A DNA stretch of 33,433 nucleotides from contig DWXI01000107.1 of NCBI GenBank assembly GCA_019119265.1, positions 1-33,433 of the forward strand. Direction: 5' to 3'. Both the position numbers and the translations under genes were made by a program. This DNA comes from Candidatus Mediterraneibacter intestinigallinarum (GTDB taxonomy: Bacteria; Bacillota; Clostridia; Lachnospirales; Lachnospiraceae). Below are positions 7,285 through 15,810 of the stretch, in pieces (positions within the stretch are counted from its first letter, which is position 1; every line of letters starts with the position of its first letter). The notes beneath the pieces were generated by a model that made no database searches, was not told the DNA's origin, and saw nothing but the letters and a program-made list of their open reading frames with translations.

Positions 7285-7353
7285 GGGATGGCGGGATATC
7301 TTGTTCCTGCGGTTCCCCGGAAATGGAAAGAAATGAAAAGGAAGGGAAATCAT

Positions 7354-9468
7354 ATGAGCACAGAAAAGATTAATGTAGCTGAAATCTTTGGAGAAAATGT
7401 CTTTAATGACACTGTGATGCAGGAACGTCTGCCAAAGAAGGTTTATAAGAACCTGAAGAAAACGATTGAAGAGGGCAAAGAACTGGATCTTGAGACTGCC
7501 GATGTCATTGCGCACGAGATGAAAGAATGGGCCATTGAGAAAGGCGCTACACACTATACGCACTGGTTTCTACCATTGACAGGTGTTACGGCAGAAAAGC
7601 ACGACTCCTTTATCTCTGCACCGCAGCCAAGCGGAAAAGTGCTTATGAGCTTCTCCGGTAAAGAGCTGATCAAAGGCGAACCGGACGCGTCTTCGTTCCC
7701 GTCGGGTGGGTTAAGGGCTACATTTGAGGCGAGAGGATATACTGCGTGGGATTGTACATCTCCGGCGTTTGTAAGAGAAGATGCAGCGGGAGCAACGCTG
7801 TGCATTCCGACAGCGTTCTGCTCCTATACAGGAGAAGCGCTGGATCAGAAGACGCCGCTCCTTCGTTCTATGGAAGCAATCAATAAACAGGCTCTGCGTC
7901 TGCTGAGGCTGTTTGGAAATACAACATCTAAGAAAGTAACCCCGTCTGTAGGTCCGGAGCAGGAATACTTCCTTGTAGATGCCGAGAAGTTCGAGCAGAG
8001 AAAAGACCTTATCTATACAGGGCGTACACTATTCGGAGCTATGCCGCCGAAGGGCCAGGAACTCGATGATCACTATTTCGGAACGATCCGTCAGAGGATT
8101 GCGGCGTTTATGAAGGATGTCAACGAGCAGTTGTGGAAAGTCGGGGTTACGGCGAAAACTCAGCACAATGAAGTTGCTCCTGCACAGCATGAGCTGGCTC
8201 CGATCTATGCAGAGGCTAATATCGCGGTAGATCACAATCAGATCGTGATGCAGACGCTGAAAAGAGTTGCCTGCCAGCATGGAATGAAGTGTCTGCTCCA
8301 TGAGAAACCGTTCGCGGGTGTTAACGGTTCCGGTAAGCATAATAACTGGTCGATCACGACAGATGATGGAATCAACATGCTGGATCCGGGCAAGACACCT
8401 CATGAAAATACACAGTTTCTGCTTGTACTAACCTGTATCTTGAGAGCGGTCAACATGCATGCGGATCTTTTGCGTGAATCGGCAGCAGATCCGGGCAATG
8501 ACCACAGACTCGGGGCGAATGAAGCTCCGCCGGCAATTATTTCCGTATTTCTCGGCGAACAGCTTGAGGATGTGCTTGAACAGCTGATCAGTACAGGAGA
8601 AGCTACTCATAGCTTAAAAGGCGGCAAACTGGAGACGGGAGTGCGTACACTTCCGGAATTGTCCAAAGATGCGACCGACAGAAACCGTACGTCACCGTTT
8701 GCGTTTACGGGGAATAAGTTTGAGTTCCGTATGGTGGGATCCCGTGATTCCGTTGCATCACCGAATATCGTGCTCAACACGATCGTTGCCGAGGCATTTG
8801 CTGATGCCTGCGATATACTTGAGAAAGCAGATGACTTCGATCTGGCTGTACATGATCTGATCAAAAAATATGCGACAGAGAACCAGAGAATTGTATTTAA
8901 CGGCGATGGTTACTCTGAAGCGTGGGTAGAGGAGGCAGAGAGAAGAGGCCTTCCGAATATCCGCTCTATGGTGGATGCAATTCCGGCGATGGTGACAGAC
9001 AAAGCTGTAAACCTGTTTGAAAGATTCGGCGTGTTTACAAAAGCCGAGTTGGAATCCCGTGCAGAGATACAGTATGAAACATATGCGAAAGCGATCAATA
9101 TTGAGGCGCGTACAATGATAGACATGGCAAGCAAACAGTTCATGCCGGCATTCATCAAATATACAAAGACACTTGCCGACACTGTAAATTCAGTGGCGGC
9201 AGCAGGAGCAGATGCATCCGTGCAGAAAGAAGTACTTGATGAAGTGACATCTCTCATGGGAGAGACAAAGAAAGCTCTCGATGCACTGGTCAAAGTGACA
9301 GATGAGGCTGCTGCAAAAGAAGAGGGCGCTGAGCAGGCAAACTTCTATCATTCAGATGTCTTTCCGGCTATGGAAGCGCTCCGTGCACCGGTTGACAAAC
9401 TGGAGATGATCGTGGATAAAGAAGCGTGGCCGATGCCGTCTTATGGCGATCTTATTTTCGAAGTATGA
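7354..9468 (+). CDS. glnN: Type III glutamine synthetase
   Basis: Makes glutamine from glutamate, ammonia and ATP, the main ammonia assimilation step. At 704 residues it fits the large type III (GSIII, GlnN) class and not the ~450-residue type I enzyme. Motifs include [11 protein letters not shown] (from 199), [18 protein letters not shown] (about 271-288), [10 protein letters not shown] (about 323-332) and the [19 protein letters not shown] segment (from about 444). I chose the ATG at 7354 ([17 protein letters not shown]) because GGAAGGG precedes it and the family begins there. The frame runs open 22 codons further up, but that part covers the leader hairpins. It is a single-gene transcript behind a structured leader, ended by the hairpin at 9531. 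Confidence 0.96.
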   Translation: MSTEKINVAEIFGENVFNDTVMQERLPKKVYKNLKKTIEEGKELDLETADVIAHEMKEWAIEKGATHYTHWFLPLTGVTAEKHDSFISAPQPSGKVLMSFSGKELIKGEPDASSFPSGGLRATFEARGYTAWDCTSPAFVREDAAGATLCIPTAFCSYTGEALDQKTPLLRSMEAINKQALRLLRLFGNTTSKKVTPSVGPEQEYFLVDAEKFEQRKDLIYTGRTLFGAMPPKGQELDDHYFGTIRQRIAAFMKDVNEQLWKVGVTAKTQHNEVAPAQHELAPIYAEANIAVDHNQIVMQTLKRVACQHGMKCLLHEKPFAGVNGSGKHNNWSITTDDGINMLDPGKTPHENTQFLLVLTCILRAVNMHADLLRESAADPGNDHRLGANEAPPAIISVFLGEQLEDVLEQLISTGEATHSLKGGKLETGVRTLPELSKDATDRNRTSPFAFTGNKFEFRMVGSRDSVASPNIVLNTIVAEAFADACDILEKADDFDLAVHDLIKKYATENQRIVFNGDGYSEAWVEEAERRGLPNIRSMVDAIPAMVTDKAVNLFERFGVFTKAELESRAEIQYETYAKAINIEARTMIDMASKQFMPAFIKYTKTLADTVNSVAAAGADASVQKEVLDEVTSLMGETKKALDALVKVTDEAAAKEEGAEQANFYHSDVFPAMEALRAPVDKLEMIVDKEAWPMPSYGDLIFEV

Positions 9469-9530
9469 TCAATAGCATACCGGCGCTGAAAATAGTGCCC
9501 GGAAATACAGTTTAATACAGATACCTGTCG

Positions 9531-9575
9531 CCCGGTGGGGAAAGATATACCTCTCTCTTTCCCTGCCGGGTTTTT
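9531..9575 (+). terminator. Terminator of glutamine synthetase
   Basis: CCCGGTGGGGAAAG (9531-9544) pairs over 14 positions with CTTTCCCTGCCGGG (9557-9570) around a 12-base loop, followed by TTTTT. Confidence 0.9.
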
Positions 9576-9621
9576 CTATATCATTGGTGCGGACGGCGTA
9601 ATTGAGAAATATTCCATCCAT

Positions 9622-9631
9622 TTTGCGCAAA
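9622..9631 (+). promoter_or_regulatory. Operator-like palindrome upstream of the LacI-type gene
   Basis: TTTGCGCAAA is a perfect ten-base palindrome ending four bases before the -35 box. The ten bases TGCGCAAATT (9624-9633) recur exactly at 10755-10764, and TTGCGCAA recurs at 10873. This is a likely self-regulation site of the LacI-type protein. Confidence 0.5.
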
Positions 9632-9634
9632 TTA

Positions 9635-9663
9635 TTGACAGTTTGTTCCTGAAGATGCATACT
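9635..9663 (+). promoter_or_regulatory. Promoter of the LacI-type regulator
   Basis: A perfect TTGACA (9635-9640) and CATACT (9658-9663) are 17 bases apart, about 35 bases before the start codon. Confidence 0.6.
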
Positions 9664-9701
9664 AAATAATAATATGAGTTTGGAAAGAGGGGCGTAATGT
9701 G

Positions 9702-10715
9702 ATGCACGAAAGCGGTGAGAAGGGAAAAAAGATGACTATCAATGATGTTGCGGAACAGCTTGGCGTTTCAATAAGCACGGTATCCCGCGCAATATCGGGA
9801 AAAGGAAGGATTGGGAGCGCAACACGAAGGAAAGTGCTTGAGTTTATTGAAGAGCATGATTACCATCCGAACAGCAGCGCAAAAAGTCTTGCGCAGGCAA
9901 AGACAGAGAATATTGCTCTTCTTATACCGGAAGTAAAGACGCTGGTGGCTCAGCCTTTTTTCTATATGTGTATGTGCGGTGTGAATGAGGTGGCGCAGGC
10001 GCGGGGATATGATATGTTTGTAGTAACTACAAACGGACAGGATATAACAAGATTGAAACGCCTTCTGGATAACGAAAAAGTGGACGGCGTGATTCTTGGA
10101 AACACTCACAGAGATGATGCGTTTGCAAAATTTTTGAAATCCCGGGGATGTCCGTTCGTTGCAATCGGATCCATGGACGATAATTCTGTTATTCAGGTAA
10201 ATCATGACAACATGGGTGCCTGCCGGGATCTTACAGCAATCCTTCTGTCACGGAAGATGCGCAGGATAGCATATATGGGCACGTCTGGCAACCTGATAGT
10301 AAATGAAGAACGATACGGAGGATATCTGCAGGCTTACCGGGATATTGGGATGGATGTGGATATGAGCCTTGTGTATAGAGATAATATGACTGAAACAATC
10401 GTGCGCAAAAATACAGATGAGATTGTGCGTAAAAGAGCTGACTGCATTCTCTGCCAGGATGACGCCATATGTAATGCCGTCCTGCAGGAACTCTACACTC
10501 AGAAGGTGAGAATCCCTGAGGAAATGCGAGTGGCATCCTGCCATAACAGTAAAACTTTAGACAGTTATCCGGTTACGGTTACATCGTTAAAGTTTGATAA
10601 TACAGAGATTGGACGTGTCGCAAGCGATGTGCTGATCGACATGTTGAATGGAAAGGAAGTGCCGGGGAAAACATTACTGGATTATGAAGTTGTCTTGAAA
10701 GAATCTACAAAATAG
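9702..10715 (+). CDS. LacI family regulator of the galactan locus (GanR-like)
   Basis: A 337-residue LacI/GalR-type repressor. The N-terminal helix-turn-helix and hinge are clear: MTINDVAEQLGVSISTVSRA (11-30), then a YHPNSSAKSLA segment. A periplasmic-binding-protein-like effector domain follows (IALLIPEV..VDGVILGNTH..FVAIGSMDD..RRIAYMGTSG). I used the ATG at 9702, nine bases after GAGGGG; a GTG at 9699 and an ATG at 9732 are alternatives. Its position directly before the solute-binding gene, with shared palindromes in both promoter regions, points to control of the galactan transporter operon, as GanR does in Bacillus subtilis. The inducer is presumably a galacto-oligosaccharide, which is inference. 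Confidence 0.9.
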   Translation: MHESGEKGKKMTINDVAEQLGVSISTVSRAISGKGRIGSATRRKVLEFIEEHDYHPNSSAKSLAQAKTENIALLIPEVKTLVAQPFFYMCMCGVNEVAQARGYDMFVVTTNGQDITRLKRLLDNEKVDGVILGNTHRDDAFAKFLKSRGCPFVAIGSMDDNSVIQVNHDNMGACRDLTAILLSRKMRRIAYMGTSGNLIVNEERYGGYLQAYRDIGMDVDMSLVYRDNMTETIVRKNTDEIVRKRADCILCQDDAICNAVLQELYTQKVRIPEEMRVASCHNSKTLDSYPVTVTSLKFDNTEIGRVASDVLIDMLNGKEVPGKTLLDYEVVLKESTK

Positions 10716-10737
10716 TGTTAAAGGGAACAAGAAATTG

Positions 10738-10778
10738 GCAGTCAAAGCGCAAAATGCGCAAATTTGGCTGCTATTTTT
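10738..10778 (+). terminator. Terminator of the LacI-type gene
   Basis: GCAGTCAAA (10738-10746) pairs with TTTGGCTGC (10763-10771); inside, GCGC pairs with GCGC. The tail is TATTTTTA. The inner part contains two tandem nine-base units (GCGCAAAAT, GCGCAAATT) and an exact copy of the operator-like TGCGCAAATT. Confidence 0.7.
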
Positions 10779-10825
10779 ATGCAGAATTTATAAAAAACAT
10801 TTTAAACTAATGTTAAATATGTATA

Positions 10826-10854
10826 TTGTACAAAATATAATAGAGTGTTATAAT
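10826..10854 (+). promoter_or_regulatory. Promoter of the galactan transporter operon
   Basis: TTGTAC (10826-10831) and a perfect TATAAT (10849-10854) are 17 bases apart. The predicted start near 10861 is about 85 bases before the solute-binding gene. Confidence 0.7.
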
Positions 10855-10872
10855 CTTTACAAGAACAAGCGA

Positions 10873-10896
10873 TTGCGCAACAAAAGCGTTGTGCAA
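10873..10896 (+). promoter_or_regulatory. Operator-like inverted repeat downstream of the promoter
   Basis: TTGCGCAAC (10873-10881) and GTTGTGCAA (10888-10896) form an inverted repeat with one mismatch, separated by AAAAGC. It lies about 12-35 bases downstream of the predicted transcription start, a position that would let a LacI-type repressor block transcription. The half-site matches the palindrome in front of the LacI-type gene. Confidence 0.6.
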
Positions 10897-10945
10897 GACG
10901 CAAAAAAATAATTCCGACACAGAAATCGGAAAAGGAGGTTATTTT

Positions 10946-12244
10946 ATGAAGAAAAAGTTGGTAAGCGTATTGTTGTCAGCGGCTATGGTCGCAACACTGC
11001 TCGCAGGCTGCGGCGGCGGATCAGGTGAGTCATCGGACAGCACGGAGGGCGCTGCTTCAGGCGAGAAGCAGACTGTAGCCTTAAGAATGTGGGGCGCAGA
11101 GGAAGATCAGGAGTTTTTAAAAGGAATGGCAGAGTCTTTCGCTGAAGAATATGCTGACGCTGCCGATATTACGGTTGAAGTCGGTGTAGAAAGTGAGTCT
11201 ACGGCAAAAGATACTGTTCTTACAGATGTTGAGGCAGCTGCTGATGTTTTTTCATTTGCTTCCGATCAGCTTCCGGATCTGGTAAATGCAGGAGCACTGC
11301 AGTCCATTGATGAAATGGACGAAGCTCTTCAGGCATATGCCGGAAAAAGCGTAGCGGACGTGGAAGAGGCAAATACGCCGGATTCTGTAGAAGCGTGTAC
11401 ATTCAACGATACTCTGTATGCGTTCCCGAGAACAGCCGATAATGGCTACTTCCTGTTCTATGATTCATCTGTGCTTTCAGAGGATGACGTCGCTTCCTGG
11501 GATTCTCTTCTGGCTGCAGCGGACGCGGCAGGAAAGAAAGTTGGAATGACTCTGGCATCCGGATGGTATAATGCTTCCTTCTTCTACAGTGCAGGATTTA
11601 CAACCGGCCTGAATGATGATGGTTCCACATCCATGGATTGGAACGGGGAGGCTGATTACACAGGAGTAGAAGTGACACAGGCTATGCTGAACATCACAGG
11701 CAGCCCGGCATTTATGGCAGTAGCGGACGGAGATATTTCCAATCAGCTTGCGTCAGGTCAGCTCTGTGCAGCGGTATCGGGAACATGGGATGCGAGTGTG
11801 GCACAGGAAGTATTCGGCGACGGATATGCAGCTACAAAACTTCCTACATTTACAATTGCAGGAGATCAGGTACAGCAGGCTTCTGTATCCGGTTATAAGA
11901 TGGTTGGTGTAAATGCTCACTCTGAGAACGCAGGATGGGCGGCTCTTCTTGCAGACTGGATCACAAGTGAAGCTGCGCAGCAGACACAGTTTGACGAGCG
12001 CCAGATCGGACCGTCCAATAAAGTTATACTTGAGTCTGATGCAGTTCAGTCAAATGTAGCTCTTTCAGCTCTGGCAGCACAGAACGAGTTCGGTGTTGTG
12101 CAGTTTGCAGGACAGAACTATTGGGATCCGGCAGCTACGTTTGGCGAGATGATTGCAAAAGGTGAACTTGATGTAAATGATACGGAAGGAATTCAGGCGG
12201 CTCTCGATACGCTTGTAGAAGGGGCAACAGCTCCTATCAACTAA
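10946..12244 (+). CDS. Galacto-oligosaccharide-binding lipoprotein of an ABC importer (GanS-like)
   Basis: An extracellular solute-binding protein of the maltose-binding (family 1) type, 432 residues. The N-terminus is a lipoprotein signal peptide: MKKK, a hydrophobic stretch, and the lipobox LLAGC with Cys22 as the lipid attachment site, followed by a Gly/Ser/Glu-rich linker. I used the ATG at 10946 because AAAGGAGG lies just before it and it begins the signal peptide. The mature part starts with VALRMWGAEEDQEFLKGM, typical of sugar-binding proteins. The two permease genes and the GH53 galactanase downstream suggest galactan-derived oligosaccharides as ligand; this is inferred from context, not from binding residues. 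Confidence 0.92.
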   Translation: MKKKLVSVLLSAAMVATLLAGCGGGSGESSDSTEGAASGEKQTVALRMWGAEEDQEFLKGMAESFAEEYADAADITVEVGVESESTAKDTVLTDVEAAADVFSFASDQLPDLVNAGALQSIDEMDEALQAYAGKSVADVEEANTPDSVEACTFNDTLYAFPRTADNGYFLFYDSSVLSEDDVASWDSLLAAADAAGKKVGMTLASGWYNASFFYSAGFTTGLNDDGSTSMDWNGEADYTGVEVTQAMLNITGSPAFMAVADGDISNQLASGQLCAAVSGTWDASVAQEVFGDGYAATKLPTFTIAGDQVQQASVSGYKMVGVNAHSENAGWAALLADWITSEAAQQTQFDERQIGPSNKVILESDAVQSNVALSALAAQNEFGVVQFAGQNYWDPAATFGEMIAKGELDVNDTEGIQAALDTLVEGATAPIN

Positions 12245-12291
12245 TAATCAGTGCTGTATTGGATAAAGTTTAACAGGTAACAGCAGTGGAC

Positions 12292-12316
12292 CGGATGGGA
12301 AATTATTTCCCATCCG
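12292..12316 (+). other. Intercistronic hairpin between binding protein and permease genes
   Basis: CGGATGGGAAA (12292-12302) pairs perfectly with TTTCCCATCCG (12306-12316) with loop TTA. ATTTGGG follows, so there is no real U tract. It ends about 20 bases before the permease start and may protect the 3' end of the binding-protein message, giving more of that protein than of the permeases. Confidence 0.7.
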
Positions 12317-12335
12317 ATTTGGGAAGGAGAGAAAT

Positions 12336-13781
12336 ATGGAAAAATCGAAAGGGAAAGTCGCAGGATTTTTTGGCGGCATCGGAAGATTTTTTCGGGGCTT
12401 CGGAGAGGCGGTTGCGAAAGGCGACCTTTTTGTAAAGCTCTCCCTGATTTGGATGGGAGCAGGATATTTCCGTAGAAAACAGTATGTTAAATCCGTCCTG
12501 ATCACAATTTTTGAAGCACTGATTATCATATTCAGTGTAGTGTGTTCGGCACAGTATATACCGAAATTTGGAACTCTTGGAACGGTAAAAAGAGCATCGG
12601 AGTTTAACCCGGTGACCATGAAAAATGAGATCAACGATTATGACAATTCGTTTATGATCCTCTTGTTTTCAGTAGTAAGTATTGTTATCTGGATTGTTTT
12701 CCTGCTTGTCTGGATATCAAATGTCAGACGCGCATATGAGCTCCAGAAGATGGCGGAGAAAGGGGAACATATCAATACGTTCCTGGAAGACCTCAATACT
12801 TATCGAAATGAAAACTTTTATAAGACACTTCTTGCACTTCCGGTTGCAGGAGTAGTTGTTTTTACAGCAGTTCCGCTGCTTATTCTGATACTTGTTGCGT
12901 TTACAAACTATGATCAGCAGCACATGCCGCCGGCAGAACTTTTTACATGGGTTGGCCTTGATAATTTTATCAGCCTGTTTGGGGGCGGCGGATTGACGAT
13001 CACGTTCGGATACTCATTTGTGCGTGTATTGATATGGACGCTCGTGTGGGCCCTGTTCTCCACGTTTACAACCTATATCGGCGGTATCCTTTTGTCGCTG
13101 TTGATCAACCATAAACGGGTAAAATTGAAAAAACTGTGGCGTACAATGTTCATGGTGACAATCGCCGTGCCGCAGTTCGTATCCCTGCTGCTGGTGAGAA
13201 ACTTCTTTGCAGACGGAGGTATTGTCAATACGATCTGTGCAAATGTGGGACTGACAGACTTCCTGAGAGATGTCGGACTGATCAGCACCTCATATATTCC
13301 ATTCCTCACCTCGCCAGGGTGGGCGCATGTAATGATTATCCTGATTAATATCTGGGTAGGCGTGCCGTATCAGATGCTGATCGCAACCGGTGTACTTATG
13401 AACCTGCCCACAGATCAGGTTGAGAGCGCGCGCATCGACGGCGCGACTCCGGTACAGATATTCCGCCATATTACCATGCCGTACGTGCTCTTTATCACGG
13501 GGCCTGCGCTGGTTACGGACTTTGTAAAGAATATCAACAACTTTAACGTAATCTATCTGCTGACGCAGGATGTATACACAACGACGAACCAGGCGCTCGC
13601 CAATTCGCAGGCGAAAGAGGTCGACCTGCTGGTAACGTGGCTGTTCCGTCTGACGCAGGAGTATTACAACTATAAGATGGCTGCCGTTATCGGTATCGTA
13701 GTCTTTGTGCTCTGTGCGGCGTTTACATTGATCGCCTTCGGCCGTATGACCAGAGGAGACCGAGAGGAGGTATATCAATAA
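12336..13781 (+). CDS. ABC transporter permease, MalF/GanP type
   Basis: A 481-residue inner-membrane permease of the carbohydrate uptake (CUT1) class. About eight hydrophobic segments can be counted, with two extra N-terminal ones as in MalF (around residues 50-73 and 107-130). The EAA loop that contacts the ATPase is visible as DQVESARIDGATPVQIFRHI followed by TMPYV, near residues 360-385. It has a GGAAGGAG ribosome binding site and overlaps the next permease by one base at 13781. Together with the lipoprotein and the next permease it forms an importer like B. subtilis GanSPQ. No ATPase gene lies in the window, so a shared MsmX/MsmK-type ATPase is likely. Confidence 0.93.
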   Translation: MEKSKGKVAGFFGGIGRFFRGFGEAVAKGDLFVKLSLIWMGAGYFRRKQYVKSVLITIFEALIIIFSVVCSAQYIPKFGTLGTVKRASEFNPVTMKNEINDYDNSFMILLFSVVSIVIWIVFLLVWISNVRRAYELQKMAEKGEHINTFLEDLNTYRNENFYKTLLALPVAGVVVFTAVPLLILILVAFTNYDQQHMPPAELFTWVGLDNFISLFGGGGLTITFGYSFVRVLIWTLVWALFSTFTTYIGGILLSLLINHKRVKLKKLWRTMFMVTIAVPQFVSLLLVRNFFADGGIVNTICANVGLTDFLRDVGLISTSYIPFLTSPGWAHVMIILINIWVGVPYQMLIATGVLMNLPTDQVESARIDGATPVQIFRHITMPYVLFITGPALVTDFVKNINNFNVIYLLTQDVYTTTNQALANSQAKEVDLLVTWLFRLTQEYYNYKMAAVIGIVVFVLCAAFTLIAFGRMTRGDREEVYQ

Positions 13782-14623
13782 TGAAGATTAAAGTTTCAGA
13801 TATTGTAAGACATGTACTTCTGGCGTTCCTTGCGGTGGTCTGGCTGGTGCCGATCGTATGGCTGCTAGCTACATCATTCAGTAAATATACTGGTATGAAT
13901 TCCTCCACGTTTTTCCCGGAGGAATGGTCGATCGACAGTTACAGAAACCTGCTGTTCGGATCAGATACGGTAGCGCAGTTCCCGAACTGGTTCTGGAACA
14001 CATTTATTATCGCGGTATTTACATGTATTATTTCCACCGCTTTCGTGCTTATGGTGGCGTATGCGACATCCTGTATGAGGTTCCGTGGAAGAAAGACTTT
14101 GATGAACATTGCTGTTATCATTAATCTCTTTCCGGGTGTCCTGGCGATGATTGCTGTATATTTTATTTTGAAGAGCATCGGATTGACAAACAGTCATCTC
14201 GGACTGATTTTTGTATATTCCGCGTCTTCAGGACTCGGCTATCTGATCGCGAAAGGATTCCTGGATACGGTTCCGGTTTCTCTGCGTGAAGCTGCTTATC
14301 TTGATGGTGCGAGTGAGGCGAAGGTGTTCTGGAGAGTGGTTATGCCGATGAGTAAACCGATCATCGTGTATACGGTTATCAGTTCTTTCCTTGTACCGTG
14401 GATGGACTTCGTATATGCGAAGATGATGCTGAACTCCGGCGTGGCGTCGCAGTGGACGGTTGCGATCGGACTTTATAATATGCTTGAGAAGAGTCTGATC
14501 AATACGTATTTTACACAGTTCTGCGCAGGCGGCGTGATTGTCTCGATCCCTATATCGATTCTGTTCATCATTATGCAGAAGTTCTATGTAGAAGGCGTCA
14601 CAGGAGGAGCAGTCAAGGGTTAA
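13781..14623 (+). CDS. ABC transporter permease, MalG/GanQ type
   Basis: A 280-residue permease with about six membrane segments, the second half of the heterodimeric channel. The EAA loop reads SLREAAYLDGASEAKVFWRV and then VMPMSKP (around residues 166-190). The N-terminus LLAFLAVVWLVPIVWLLATSF is the first membrane helix. The ATG shares one base with the end of the preceding stop region, preceded by GAGGAGG, so translation is coupled. Its stop is followed by a strong hairpin with a U tail that separates transport genes from the hydrolase genes. Confidence 0.93.
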   Translation: MKIKVSDIVRHVLLAFLAVVWLVPIVWLLATSFSKYTGMNSSTFFPEEWSIDSYRNLLFGSDTVAQFPNWFWNTFIIAVFTCIISTAFVLMVAYATSCMRFRGRKTLMNIAVIINLFPGVLAMIAVYFILKSIGLTNSHLGLIFVYSASSGLGYLIAKGFLDTVPVSLREAAYLDGASEAKVFWRVVMPMSKPIIVYTVISSFLVPWMDFVYAKMMLNSGVASQWTVAIGLYNMLEKSLINTYFTQFCAGGVIVSIPISILFIIMQKFYVEGVTGGAVKG

Positions 14624-14634
14624 AGAAAATATAT

Positions 14635-14670
14635 AAAGCTGCCGGTGTGAAACCGCTCCGGCAGCTTTTT
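14635..14670 (+). terminator. Terminator or attenuator inside the galactan operon
   Basis: AAAGCTGCCGG (14635-14645) pairs perfectly with CCGGCAGCTTT (14658-14668) around a 12-base loop, with TTTTT at 14666-14670. It lies between the second permease and the GH53 gene. No good promoter was seen between it and the GH53 start, so GH53 and later genes probably depend on read-through. Confidence 0.8.
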
Positions 14671-14687
14671 GACAGAAAGGATATTAT

Positions 14688-15800
14688 ATGGAATCGTTCA
14701 TAAAGGGCATGGATGTCTCCTCGCTGAAAGAACTGGAAGAGCTGGGAGCAAAGTACTACAAAGAAGGACAGGAGAAAGAGCTTCTGGAAATATTAAAAGA
14801 ATATGGTGTAAACTCGATTCGCCTGAGACTGTGGAATGATCCATACAGCGAGTCGGGAGTTCCGTACGGTGCGGGCACCAATGACCTTAAGACGACGACA
14901 GTGCTTGCAAAGAGAGTCCTTGCTAAGGGCATGGGATTTCTTCTGGATCTCCACTACAGTGATTTCTGGGCGGATCCGGGCAAGCAGCGCATCCCGAAAG
15001 CATGGCGTGGCATGGATGTGCCGCAGCTTGAGGAGGCGGTATATGATTATACCAGACAGGTACTTGTATCGCTTAAAGAACAGGATGCGTTTCCGACGAT
15101 GATACAGGTTGGAAACGAACTCTCAAACGGTTTGCTCTGGCCTTATGGAAAAATACCGCAGTATGACAATATTGCGCGATTTTTAAATGCGGGGATACGT
15201 GCGGTGAGAAGTGTAGATCCGGATCTTCCGGTGATGCTGCATCTGGATAACGGCGGCAATAACGCGCTCTATCGAGAGTGGTTTGATGAGTTTATGAAGC
15301 GGGGGGAGGAGTTCGAGGTAATCGGGCTGTCCTACTATCCGTTCTGGCACGGAACCCTGCAAGATCTTGAGGATAATATGCATGATATTTCCATGCGTTA
15401 TGGAAAAGAGCTGATCGTGGCAGAAGTGTCCATGGGATATACAATGGAGGACTATGCCTCTTACGAACAGCTCGGAGAGGGTGAACGCAAAGGAATGGCA
15501 ACAAAACCAGAGCTTGCAGCTAAGGTGGGGTATCCGATGACTCCACAGGGTCAGAGTGATTTTATGCAGGATTTCCTCACAAGGATTTCGAGGGTGAAAG
15601 GCGCCCGCGGATTCTATTACTGGGAGCCGGGATGGCTTCCGGTACCCGGCAGCGGCTGGGCCAACGATGAGGCGCTCGCCTATATTGAAGAACAGGGTCC
15701 GGGTGGAAACGAGTGGGCGAATCAGGCGCTTTTTAACTATAGAGGCAATGCGCTGAAGGCGCTTGATACGATCCGGGATTTTGCAGCAGTTCAGCCATAG
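14688..15800 (+). CDS. GH53 endo-beta-1,4-galactanase, probably cytoplasmic
   Basis: Arabinogalactan endo-beta-1,4-galactanase family (GH53), which cuts beta-1,4-galactan side chains of pectin. The 370 residues contain FIKGMDVSS at the N-terminus, SIRLRLWNDPYS (43-54), LDLHYSDFWADPGKQ (86-100), the acid/base Glu144 in IQVGNELSNGLLWP and the nucleophile Glu246 in LIVAEVSMGYT. The WEPGWLPVPGSGW stretch near the C-terminus is also typical. Unlike secreted GH53 enzymes it begins almost directly at the catalytic domain, with no signal peptide or lipobox. It should therefore act inside the cell on imported galacto-oligosaccharides. It follows the importer genes and is ten bases from the next gene. 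Confidence 0.94.
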   Translation: MESFIKGMDVSSLKELEELGAKYYKEGQEKELLEILKEYGVNSIRLRLWNDPYSESGVPYGAGTNDLKTTTVLAKRVLAKGMGFLLDLHYSDFWADPGKQRIPKAWRGMDVPQLEEAVYDYTRQVLVSLKEQDAFPTMIQVGNELSNGLLWPYGKIPQYDNIARFLNAGIRAVRSVDPDLPVMLHLDNGGNNALYREWFDEFMKRGEEFEVIGLSYYPFWHGTLQDLEDNMHDISMRYGKELIVAEVSMGYTMEDYASYEQLGEGERKGMATKPELAAKVGYPMTPQGQSDFMQDFLTRISRVKGARGFYYWEPGWLPVPGSGWANDEALAYIEEQGPGGNEWANQALFNYRGNALKALDTIRDFAAVQP

Positions 15801-15810
15801 AGGGTGCGGG

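Noticed and set aside
10747-10764. Two tandem nine-base units (GCGCAAAAT, GCGCAAATT) as a possible repeat array
   Set aside because: Only two copies, and both are explained as the inner part of the terminator hairpin.
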